Shown here: in pieces, positions 8,544-17,200 of the stretch
Position numbering within the stretch: the first letter of the stretch is position 1
Layout: each line of letters starts with the position of its first letter
NCBI RefSeq assembly: GCF_009758015.1
Contig: NZ_WSEL01000003.1
Coordinates: 2,356,001 to 2,420,000 of the forward strand
DNA from: Ramlibacter pinisoli
Lineage (GTDB): Bacteria; Pseudomonadota; Gammaproteobacteria; Burkholderiales; Burkholderiaceae_C
DNA: 64,000 bases
Reading direction: 5' to 3'
Notes under the pieces: generated by a model
The model's input: the letters and a program-made list of their open reading frames with translations, nothing else
What the model was told of the DNA's origin: nothing
The model's database searches: none
Position numbers and translations under genes: made by a program

Positions 8544-9507
8544 GCGGGCCTCCGCGCCGGGCCCACAGCCCGCGCACCGAGCGGCCGGTGCCGACCACGC
8601 CGCGCGGCGCGAACATCACGATCAGCACCAGCACGCTGCCGTAGATCACCATGTTCAGCCCGGGCAGGTTGCCGAACAGGTTGCGCGTGGCCTCGGCCAG
8701 CAGGTGCAGCGTGAGCGCGCCCAGCACCGGCCCCCACAGGGTGCCCATGCCGCCGACGATGGCCGCCACCAGCGCCTCGACCGAGGTGTGCGGGCCGAAC
8801 GCGATGCCCGGGTCGATGTACTGGAACACCTGCACGTAGAACGCCCCGGCCGCCCCCATCAGCGCGGCCGACAGGGCGATGGCGCCGAGCTTGGCGCGGA
8901 ACGGGTCGACGCCGATGGCGCGTGCCGCATCCTCGTTGTCGCGCACGGCCTGCAGGCAGGCGCCGAAGCGCGAGTGGCGCAGCCAGGCCGTCAGCAGCAG
9001 GGCGATGACCACCAGCGCCAGCGCCAGCCAGACGAAACCGGCGCGCGAGGCGAACTGCATGTTGGCGGGCGCGGCGCGCAGCGGCAGCATGAGGCCGACC
9101 CCGGCGCCGGTGAACGGGACCGACAGCGCCGTGACGCGGAACACCTCGGCGAACGCCAGCGTGACCAGCGCGAAATACGAGCCGCGCAGGCCGTAGCGGA
9201 ACGACAGGGCGCCCACGAACAGGCCGACGCCCGCCGCCAGCGCGACCGCCAGCGCCAGCGCCGGCCAGGGATTGAGCCCCCACTGCAGCTGCGCAATCAC
9301 CTGGGCGTAGGCGCCGGTGCCGAAGAACAGCGCATGGCCGAACGAGAACTGGCCGCCGTAGCCGCCCAGCAGGTTCCAGGCCTGCGCCATCAGGGCGGCG
9401 TACAGCACCGTCATGGCGAGATTCAGCAGCACGCCGGAACCGCTGGCCAGCGGCAGCACGGCGACGGCGAGCGCGAAGGCGGCGATGGCCAGCAGGTCGC
9501 GGTTCAT
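8536..9507 (-). CDS. livM: Branched-chain amino acid-type ABC transporter permease, LivM type
   Basis: This 323-residue inner-membrane protein has about eight to nine hydrophobic segments. The LivM hallmarks are the NLLGGYGGQFSFGHALFFG stretch near residues 45-63, RYGLRGSYFALVTLAF around 105-120 and VGGMGTLWGPVLGA near 255-268. The ATG at 9507 overlaps the livH stop (ATGA), and its own end overlaps livG by eight bases. It pairs with LivH to form the translocation channel. Confidence 0.92.
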   Translation of the reverse strand: MNRDLLAIAAFALAVAVLPLASGSGVLLNLAMTVLYAALMAQAWNLLGGYGGQFSFGHALFFGTGAYAQVIAQLQWGLNPWPALALAVALAAGVGLFVGALSFRYGLRGSYFALVTLAFAEVFRVTALSVPFTGAGVGLMLPLRAAPANMQFASRAGFVWLALALVVIALLLTAWLRHSRFGACLQAVRDNEDAARAIGVDPFRAKLGAIALSAALMGAAGAFYVQVFQYIDPGIAFGPHTSVEALVAAIVGGMGTLWGPVLGALTLHLLAEATRNLFGNLPGLNMVIYGSVLVLIVMFAPRGVVGTGRSVRGLWARRGGPHD

Positions 9508-10376
9508 GCGCGCGCCCCGAACAGGCCCTGCGGGCGCAGCAGCAGCACCGCGATGAAGATCAGGAAGATGCCGATCTGGCCCAGCGACTCGCCCAGCCAC
9601 AGCCCGCCGAGCGACTCCACCACGCCGATCAGCAGCCCGCCCAGCAGCGCGCCGGCGAAGCTGCCCATGCCGCCCAGCACGACGATGGTGAAGGCCACCA
9701 GCACGAAGCCGTTGCCCACCAGCGGGTTGACGTAGTAGGCCGGCAGCAGGAAGCAGGCGGCCGCGCCCAGGCAGGCCAGCCCGATGCCGAAGCTCATCGC
9801 GTACACGTGTTCGACGTTGATGCCCATCAGGCGGGCGCCGTGCTTCTCGCGCGCCACGGCGCGGATCGCGCGGCCCAGGTCGGTGCGGCGCACGATCCAC
9901 AGCAGCACGGCCGAGGCGACCAGCGCGCCGGCGCAGGCGGCCAGCTTGGGCACGGCGATCATGGCCGGCCCGATCGGCACCGTGGCCAGGGTGTAGGCGG
10001 TCTCGATGGTGCGGGTGTCGGAGCGGAACGCCAGCAGGGCCAGGTTCTCCAGCACGATCGACAGGCCCAGCGTGACCAGCAGGATGTTCTCGTCCTTGCC
10101 GTGGCTGGCGCGGTTGATCACCACCCGCTGCAGCCCGTAGCCGAGGGCGAACATCGCCGGCACCATGACCGGCAGCGCCAGGTAGGGATCGAGGCCGAAC
10201 TGCGCGCGCAGGAAGTACACGCCGTACAGCGCCACCATCAGCGCCGCGCCGTGGGCGAAGTTGATGATGTGCAGCACCCCGTAGATGAGCGTGAGGCCGA
10301 GCGCCACCAGCGCGTACACCGCGCCGGTGGTCAGGCCGTTCAGCACGGCGGGAAAGAGGATCGAGAGGTCGAACAT
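9504..10376 (-). CDS. livH: Branched-chain amino acid-type ABC transporter permease, LivH type
   Basis: This 290-residue inner-membrane permease is rich in hydrophobic helices. It opens with LNGLTTGAVYALVALGLTLIYGV and IINFAHGAALM, both characteristic of LivH, and ends with VVLGGMGSFAGALLGGLLIG, the conserved cytoplasmic EAA-like loop. It starts 50 bases downstream of the livK stop, across a palindromic element. It forms the channel with LivM. Confidence 0.92.
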   Translation of the reverse strand: MFDLSILFPAVLNGLTTGAVYALVALGLTLIYGVLHIINFAHGAALMVALYGVYFLRAQFGLDPYLALPVMVPAMFALGYGLQRVVINRASHGKDENILLVTLGLSIVLENLALLAFRSDTRTIETAYTLATVPIGPAMIAVPKLAACAGALVASAVLLWIVRRTDLGRAIRAVAREKHGARLMGINVEHVYAMSFGIGLACLGAAACFLLPAYYVNPLVGNGFVLVAFTIVVLGGMGSFAGALLGGLLIGVVESLGGLWLGESLGQIGIFLIFIAVLLLRPQGLFGARA

Positions 10377-10384
10377 CGCCTGAT

Positions 10385-10415
10385 CCCGTCATCCCCGCGC
10401 AGGCGGGAAGACGGG
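10385..10415. repeat. REP-like palindrome between livK and livH
   Basis: CCCGTC (10385-10390) pairs with GACGGG (10410-10415), and an inner CCCGC/GCGGG stem encloses a GCAG loop, with a small ATC/AA internal loop. This looks like the short palindromes scattered between genes in GC-rich betaproteobacteria. There is no T-run, so it is not a standard terminator. Sitting directly behind the binding-protein gene, it could protect livK mRNA and give the receptor higher expression than the permeases, as REP elements do in other importer operons. Confidence 0.6.
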
Positions 10416-10425
10416 ATTCGCATGC

Positions 10426-11631
10426 TCAGGCCTTCAGCGGGAACACCGGGTCGATCTCGCGGTAGTCGCGCGGGATGATCACCTTGATGTCGCCCTTGGC
10501 CACCTGGGTCATGAGCGGCTGCGCGCCCTGGTTCTGGCCGTTGACGAACCTGGTGGGACCGTACGGCATGATGTGGTCGCTGTAGGTGCTGCTCTCCAGC
10601 GCGGCGGTGATGGCCGCGCGGTCGACCGACTTGGCGCGCTCGATGGCATCGGCCAGCAGGCGCATCGACGTGTACGTCATGAACAGCTCGTAGCTGAAGA
10701 ACAGGCCCTTGGCCTCGGCGCGCTTCTTCAGGTCGGCGCTGCGCTTGTCCTTGGGGTTGAACCAGTGGTTGCAGTCGATGATGCCGTTGGCCGCGTCCGG
10801 GAACTCCTTGACGAACTTGTAGCTGGAGGCCGCGCCGCCCAGCACCGAGTAGATCGCCTTGGGCATGACCTTCTGCTGCTGCATGGTGCGCACCAGCAGT
10901 GCGTACTCGTTGTAGTAGTTGGCCGGGATCACGATGTCCGGGTTGACGGCCTTCATGCGCAGCACGATGTTGTTGAAGTCGCGCGTCGGGTTCGCGTGCT
11001 TGATGACCTCCTTCACCTCGTAGCCGTAGCCGGGCAGCTCGCGCGTGAGCAGCTGCGCCGTGCCGCTGCCGAACAGCGACTCCTCGTGGATGACCATCAC
11101 GGTCTTGGCCGGCTTGCCTGCCGCCGTGTTCAGCACGTGCAGGTTGGCCACCGCGATCTCGGCGCACTTCTTGTAGCCGGGGCCGAAGCGGAAGGTGTTC
11201 TTCAGGCCGCGCTCGACGATCTGGTCGGCCACGCCCACGTCCACCACGTGCGGCAGGCCGTACTTGGCGGCAGCCTGGGTGGTGGCCAGGCAGATCGCCG
11301 AGGCGAAGGCGCCCACCACGGCGCTGACGCCGGCCTCGTTCATCTTCTCGATCTCGGCCGTGCCGGCCTGCGGCGTCGACTGCGCATCGCCCAGCAGCGC
11401 CTCGATCTTCGCGCCGCCCAGCGCCTTGATGCCGCCGGCCTTGTTGATGTCCTCGATCGCCATCAGTGCGCCTTCGCGGCATTGCTGGCCGGAGTAGGCC
11501 AGTGCGCCGGTCACCGGGTGCAGCACGCCGATGCGCACCGGCTTGGGCTGGGCGCCGGCCACCAGCGGGAAGGCCAGCGCCGAGGCGGCGGCCGCGGAGT
11601 GGGAGAGGAAATCGCGACGGTTGCTGCTCAT
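10426..11631 (-). CDS. livK: ABC transporter substrate-binding protein, branched-chain/amide type (Peripla_BP_6)
   Basis: This 401-residue secreted receptor starts at ATG 11631, preceded by GGAGAAG at good spacing; a longer in-frame reading to 11790 lies inside the regulator gene. The signal peptide carries a twin-arginine-like RRDF near residues 5-8 and a cleavage site after AGA. The mature protein begins KPVRIGVLHPVTGALAYSGQQ, typical of LivK-like receptors, and contains AIEDINKAGGI. It is longer than classical LivK (about 370) and resembles receptors for amides, urea or aromatic acids. It is the first transporter gene, 25 bases after the GntR regulator. Confidence 0.9.
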   Translation of the reverse strand: MSSNRRDFLSHSAAAASALAFPLVAGAQPKPVRIGVLHPVTGALAYSGQQCREGALMAIEDINKAGGIKALGGAKIEALLGDAQSTPQAGTAEIEKMNEAGVSAVVGAFASAICLATTQAAAKYGLPHVVDVGVADQIVERGLKNTFRFGPGYKKCAEIAVANLHVLNTAAGKPAKTVMVIHEESLFGSGTAQLLTRELPGYGYEVKEVIKHANPTRDFNNIVLRMKAVNPDIVIPANYYNEYALLVRTMQQQKVMPKAIYSVLGGAASSYKFVKEFPDAANGIIDCNHWFNPKDKRSADLKKRAEAKGLFFSYELFMTYTSMRLLADAIERAKSVDRAAITAALESSTYSDHIMPYGPTRFVNGQNQGAQPLMTQVAKGDIKVIIPRDYREIDPVFPLKA

Positions 11632-11656
11632 GGTCTTCTCCTGGAAAGGTCCTGGG

Positions 11657-12457
11657 TCAGTGGAATTGCGCGGCCAGCTCCCGGCTGACCCACACCTTGG
11701 CATCGATGCCGCCCACGCGCGACAGCTGCATCTCGTACTCGTAGCGGTCGGGGCGGTACAGGCCGTGCAGCCACTGCACCGGCCGCTCACGGTCGTCGTA
11801 GATCAGGCGGCGCACCGCCAGCAGGGCGCTGCCGACCGGCACGTCGAGGTCGGCGGCGACCTGGGCGTCGGCCAGGGTGGCGGAGATGGTCTGTTCGGCG
11901 CGGCCGACGGCGACGCCGGCCCGTTCGAGCAGCAGCAGGATGGGCTTGCGCGCCAGGTCCTTGCGGGTGAACGCCGGCGCGACCGCCAGCGGCACCCAGG
12001 TGGTGATGCGCGACAGCGGCCCTTCGCGGGTGCTGCGCACGCGCACGGCGCGTTGCACCCGGCCGCCCGCCTCGATGCGCAGCGCCTCGGCCACCGGTGC
12101 CGGCGCCGGCAGCGTGACCGCCTCCAGCACGCGCACCGAGGTGCGCAGGCCCATGCTGACCAGGTTCTCGAGCAGGCCGGTGAGCTGGGTGCGGGCCGGC
12201 GCCTCGGCGGCCGGCCGCTCGGACGGCGCCACGCCGGTCGGCCGCGTGGAACGCCCCGGGTGGCGCGAGATCAGGCCCTCGGCCGCCAGCTGCCCGAGCG
12301 CGCGCCGCACCGTGACGCGCGCCACCCCGTACTGCTTGACCAGCGCCATCTCGCCGGGCAGGCCGTCGGCGAACTCGCCGTCCTGCAGCTGCTGGCGCAG
12401 CAACAGGTAGACGCGGTGGTACTTGGGAAGCGGCAGGCCGGCCTTCACGCGGCGCAT
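11657..12457 (-). CDS. GntR family regulator (HutC/UTRA type)
   Basis: This 266-residue DNA-binding protein has an N-terminal winged helix (about residues 10-75, with GEMALVKQYGVARVTVRRAL as the recognition part) and a C-terminal ligand-binding UTRA domain (about 95-255). I start it at ATG 12457 (MRRVKAG); the longer reading to 12535 adds residues that cross a palindrome and look non-coding. It is the first gene of the operon, so it probably controls itself and the downstream uptake and catabolic genes in response to a pathway compound. UTRA regulators usually repress in the absence of ligand. Confidence 0.88.
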   Translation of the reverse strand: MRRVKAGLPLPKYHRVYLLLRQQLQDGEFADGLPGEMALVKQYGVARVTVRRALGQLAAEGLISRHPGRSTRPTGVAPSERPAAEAPARTQLTGLLENLVSMGLRTSVRVLEAVTLPAPAPVAEALRIEAGGRVQRAVRVRSTREGPLSRITTWVPLAVAPAFTRKDLARKPILLLLERAGVAVGRAEQTISATLADAQVAADLDVPVGSALLAVRRLIYDDRERPVQWLHGLYRPDRYEYEMQLSRVGGIDAKVWVSRELAAQFH

Positions 12458-12472
12458 GATGTGGCGCGCCCA

Positions 12473-12504
12473 TTGTCCTGTCAATGGGACATTTGAGCGG
12501 ACAA
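12473..12504. promoter_or_regulatory. Possible operator upstream of the GntR gene
   Basis: TTGTCC (12473-12478) and GGACAA (12499-12504) form an inverted repeat, and a second GGGACA (12486-12491) makes a nested, closer palindrome with TGTCC. Minus-strand TTGACA occurs at 12479-12484 between the arms and could be a -35 box. The position just before the regulator's start suits autoregulation. No footprint evidence is available, so this is an inference. Confidence 0.4.
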
Positions 12505-12611
12505 CCGTGGTGGCGAGCCGTCCCGCGCCGCCCACGGATGGGCGGACACGCGGCCGGCAGGTCCGGCCAACGGGTCGGTCCGCCCGACGCGGCGCAGCGT
12601 GCGCCGCAGGA

Positions 12612-14192
12612 TCAGTTCACGCGGACGCGGAACTTGACGACGAAGGAGCTGGCGGCGGCCATGCGGCCCTTGGGATTGACGCGGATGTTGGTCACATTGG
12701 CGTCGTAGCCACCGGTCGAGACCGGCGTGTAGGTCCAGGTCGCGCCGTTGTTGTTGGAGTACTGGATGTCGGCCGCGGCCACGGTCAGGTTGCTCGTCGT
12801 CGCCCCGTCGGTGAAGGTGATCGGCGAGCTGGCCGGGACGCCCCCCAGGCTGGCGACCGAGAACGCGGTGTTGGCTGGGATCGCATCGGTCACGAACACG
12901 GTGTTGTTGTCGACCCGCCCCTGGCCGGTGTTGCTCATCGACAGGGTGTACTCGACCACCGCGCCGGGAATGGCCAGCGGGTTGGTGGTGCCGCGAACCG
13001 GGTCGCTGACCACGGTGACCAGCTTCTGGTTGACCAGGGTCGGGTAGACGATGGTGTCGCTGTCGACGGCGGTGTTGGCGACGCCGCCGACCGTGACGGA
13101 GGCGGTGTTGACCAGGTTGCCGGTCGGGTTGCCGCTGAGCGTGGCGTTGACGGTGAAGGTCAGGCTGGAGGCATTCGGCATCGACGGCAGCGTGATGCCG
13201 GCGCCCTGCAGCGCGGCCACCGTGAGGTTGGCCGCCGTCGGGCAGCTGGCGCCGCCGGCGGCGGCGCAGGACAGGCCGGTCACGGCCAGGTTGGCGACCG
13301 CGGGGTCCTTGAAGACGGAACCGGTGATCGTCACGCCGGTGGTGTTCTGCACGCTGATCGTGTAGGTCGTGGTGTCGCTCGGGCTGATGCTGCTGGTGCC
13401 GTTGGTCTTGGTGATCGCCGGCAGGGTCACCACCGCCACCTCGTTCTGGATGCCCGAGGGGGCGCTGCACTTGGACGAGGTGTTGGGCATCACGCTCGAC
13501 GTTCCGACGCAGATGCCGTCGACGGGCAAGTCGCCGGGCCCGCCCTTGGCGCTGGTGGGACTTTGCTGGTTGTCCCAGGTCACCACGAAGGGGATGTTCA
13601 ACAGGTTGCCGCCGGTGGCCGCCTTGCAGGTCACCTGCACCGGCGAGATGGTGAAGGTGCCGGTGCCGGTGCCGGTGCTGTAACCGAAGTAGTTAGCGTA
13701 GGCGGTCGTCGGCACGCTGGACTTGCCTCCGTCGCCGCAGGTGTCGGCCGGCTTGTTGGTCTCCAGGTTGGGGAACGGGCTGGGCACGCCGTTGGACATG
13801 GTGCCCAGCGGCAGCGTCGCCACCTTGCACGAGGCCGAGCCGGTGTTGCCGGCCCCGCTGCGGGTCGACATGAACTGCGGGCTGGCGCCGTCCTGCGACA
13901 GGAAGATGCCGACGTCGTAGCGGTCCGAAGAGCCGAACTGCATCGTGACGTCCAGGCTCAGCGCGATGGTGGTCCCGCCGGTGCAGCCGGCCGGCGGGTT
14001 GGAGCCGGGGGTGATCACGATCTTGGTGATCTGCACGTCGTTGGCCGTGCAGTTGAGGTTGGTGCCGGAACGGTCGCCCGGACACATGTCGGCCGCATAC
14101 GGCGGTGAGAACAGCGACGCCGCCAGCGCGGCACCGGCGCCCAGAACCAGCAACGCCAGCAACAGCCAGCGGTGCAGCAATCGGTTCCCCAT
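12612..14192 (-). CDS. Secreted cysteine-rich DUF11-like protein
   Basis: This 526-residue protein has a clear signal peptide (hydrophobic LLLALLVLGAGAALAAS, cleavage near residue 25). I use ATG 14192, with GGGAAG six bases upstream; a GTG one codon earlier is possible. The first half holds at least eight cysteines (for example CPGD, NCTAND, GCTGG, DTCGDGG), suggesting disulfides. The second half has DUF11-like repeats with TTTYTISVQNTTG and VVEYTLSMSNTGQG, as in surface and appendage proteins. It ends FVVKFRVRVN, very similar to the ends of two other proteins in this cluster. It follows the 1842-residue gene by 22 bases and should be co-transcribed. Function unknown; surface component inferred. 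Confidence 0.75.
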   Translation of the reverse strand: MGNRLLHRWLLLALLVLGAGAALAASLFSPPYAADMCPGDRSGTNLNCTANDVQITKIVITPGSNPPAGCTGGTTIALSLDVTMQFGSSDRYDVGIFLSQDGASPQFMSTRSGAGNTGSASCKVATLPLGTMSNGVPSPFPNLETNKPADTCGDGGKSSVPTTAYANYFGYSTGTGTGTFTISPVQVTCKAATGGNLLNIPFVVTWDNQQSPTSAKGGPGDLPVDGICVGTSSVMPNTSSKCSAPSGIQNEVAVVTLPAITKTNGTSSISPSDTTTYTISVQNTTGVTITGSVFKDPAVANLAVTGLSCAAAGGASCPTAANLTVAALQGAGITLPSMPNASSLTFTVNATLSGNPTGNLVNTASVTVGGVANTAVDSDTIVYPTLVNQKLVTVVSDPVRGTTNPLAIPGAVVEYTLSMSNTGQGRVDNNTVFVTDAIPANTAFSVASLGGVPASSPITFTDGATTSNLTVAAADIQYSNNNGATWTYTPVSTGGYDANVTNIRVNPKGRMAAASSFVVKFRVRVN

Positions 14193-14214
14193 CACGTCTT
14201 CCCTGCCCTTTCCA

Positions 14215-17200
14215 TCATTTCAGCGGCAACTGGCCCTTCGCCCGGTCGTTCAGGTCGAAGGTGTCCTGGTCGAATTTGACCCGCATGTTCACGTAGACGC
14301 CGCGCGCCCGGTACTCGGCGCCGGCGAAATCCTTGTCGTCGAAACCCAGGCTGTTGTACCCGACGCTCACCCAGGTGTTGGTCGCCATCCGGTAGCCCAC
14401 CGACAGGCCCAGGTGCTGCGAGACGCTGTGCGTCGACCAGGCGTGCAGCATGCCGGCGTGCACGCCGATGTCCCACTTCTCGGTCACGTCGTAGCGCGCT
14501 TCCGCCCCGATCAGGTCGGTGTAGCCGGACGCCGTCTGGTCCTGCAGCGTCTCGCGCACGAACTTGGCGCCGTACTGCAGCGCGACCTGGGTGCGCCGGT
14601 TCGGCTTCCAGTTGGCGTTCAGGTTGTTCACCAGCTTGCGCACCAGCAGGCGGGTGGCCAGGCTGGGGCTGGACTCCTGCGTGTATTCCAGCCGGTCGAG
14701 CCAGATCCAGTCGCTGTTGTCCGGCCGCCAGGCGTAGCTCACGCGCGCGGTGGCCTTGCTTCCGTCGTTGGCGCCGCCGCGCACGGTGCTGAGCGCCAGC
14801 CCGGCCGCGACCGCCTCGCCGCGGTCCAGGCGGCGTTGCACGCCCAGCAGCAGGTTGAGCTTGCTTTCGGTGTCGCTGCCGCGCCATTCGATGCGGGAGT
14901 TGCCGCTCCAGCGGTCATCACGGTAAGCCAGGCCGACGCTGACCGCCGTGCCGTCGCTCACCAGGTTGTAGCCGCTGGACGACGCGGTGGCCGACGGCTG
15001 GGTGGAATTGCTGCCCGAGGCGAGCGGCTGGTTCACGCCCAGTGGGTTGACCACGCCGCCGCGCAGCGTGCGGGTCTGGTCGAGCGCCGCATCGGCGGTC
15101 CAGCGCTCGTCGAGCTTGACCTTCTGCACCAGGCCCAGGCTGGCGTACAGCCGGCCGGCGTCCATGACCGTTTCGTTGCCCACGCCGCCCAGCAGTTCGG
15201 CGCCGCGCCACAGCTCGGTGCGCAGGCCCACGCGGCTCGTGTTGGCGCTCAGCTCGCGGCCGCGCGCGAACTCCTGCACCGCGGTCAGGGTGGTGCCGGG
15301 GGCCACGCGGTAGTCGGCGCCCAGGGCCAGCCGGTTCGGGTAGTTCACCGTGCCGCTGCTGCCGGCGTCGATGTCGGTGCTGGCACGCAGCACCAGCTTG
15401 CGCTCCAGCGCCTCGTAGGAGGCGCCGGCCGTGAGCTGGCGGGTCTCGCCCTCGACGCCCTTGGCGTCGGTCTCGGCGGCGGTGCGCGCGCCGGCCGACA
15501 CGCGCAGCTGCTCGTCGACCTGCCATTGCGCCCGCCCTTCGACCAACTGGCGGCTGGCCCCGGTGGCGAGGTCTTCCTGGCGCAGCACCTGGCCCTGCAG
15601 TTCCAGCCGGTCGGTCAGGCGCAGCCGCGCCTGCGCGCCGGCGTCGCGCTGGCCCTGCGCCACCACCGCCTGCTGGCCGAGGCCGAACCCCGGCTCCTGC
15701 TGGCGCGCGTGGGCCCGCAGCGCCGTGATGCCGTTGTCGTGCACCACCTCGGCCAGGTAGGCATTGCCGCTCTGCGCGCCGGTGGCGGACTGGGCGGTGC
15801 TGGTGGCCAGCTCCAGCTTCATGCGGGTGGCGTCGTCGATCCGCACCGTGGCGTCGGCAGCGGTCAGGTTGCCTTCGCGGCCGACCGTGCCCTCGTGGAT
15901 GCGGGTGATGCCGACCTCGGTGCGGCCGGTCACCTGCAGCGCGGCACGGCCGCCGTAGGTCCAGCCGGCCTCGCCGTCGACGGTCTCGTACTCGGCCACC
16001 AGGAATACCGGGTTGAAGTCGGTGTCGCGCGTGGCCAGCGGCGAGCGCAGCAGGATGGTGCCGGCGTCGACGTCGATCTGGTAGTCGAGGTAGGGGGTCA
16101 GGTCGCGGCTGGACAGCACGCGGGTGGGCTGGAAGCGGTCGCGCACCTCGATGCGCAGCTTCTCGGAATTGAGCAGCAGGCCGCGGGCGCGCAGGCGGTA
16201 CAGGCCGGAGGTACCGTCGCCCTGGATCTCGTCCTTCAGGTAGGCCTGCGTAGTGCGGCTGGCGAAGGCGTTGTAGCCGACGCGCTCGCCCTTGAACTCG
16301 GACTTCAGGCCGTTGAGGGTGCGGCTGTAGCGGCCCAGTTCGGTGACCGTGAGGCCGGTGTCGAAATCGCCGAACAGGGCATAGAACTGCTTCTTCTCGA
16401 TCTTCAGGTACAGCTTGCGCAGGCTGGCGCCGTCGGCATGGGCCTGGGTGGCGTCGCCGTACAGCGTGTAGTAGCGGTTGGGGTCGATCACCTGGCGCAG
16501 CGCGTTGCGGCTGGAGGGGCCCTGCTCCTTGGCACTGTCGTAGGCAGCCGTCAGCAGGTACTCGCCCTTGACCATGCCCTTGGCGTAGAAGGCCAGGCGG
16601 TCGCGGTCGAACAGCTGGGCGTCGGCGCCGGCGTCCTGCAGCGCCTCCATGTTGCCGGCCAGCCGCTTGTGGCCGGCCGTGCCTTCGGCGAAGCCCACCA
16701 GCACCCAGTCACGCGCGTCCGACTCCAGCCAGGCGCGCACCTCGCTCGTGCGGTTGTCGCCGAAATCGAACCTGAGCACCACCTCGCCCGACTGGCTGGT
16801 GGGCTGCAGCGCGATCAGGGCGACGCCGTCGTCGCCGATCTCGTAGCGCGGTCTGCCGCCGAGCGAACCCGACAAAGGGTCGCCCTGGATCGCGTCGGCC
16901 TGCTGCTTGGTGAGGTAGGGGGCGTTCAGCTGCAGCTCGCCGGTGGCGCCACGGCGCACCGGCTGGCCTTCGATGTCCAGCAGGCGCACGGCGATCACCG
17001 GCACCGAGCGGCCGTCGGCCACCAGCTTGGAGCGCTGCGGCTCCAGGTTCGCCTTGGCCGGGTTGACGCCGTAGTGGATGATGCGGCTCTCGCGGAACAC
17101 CGGCTCGTGCTTGTCGTCGTACACGGTCAGCTCCAGCAGGTTGCTGCCGTTGCGCAGGTCGACGCCGCGCCAGTTGGCCAGCGCCACCTCGCCGTTCGGG

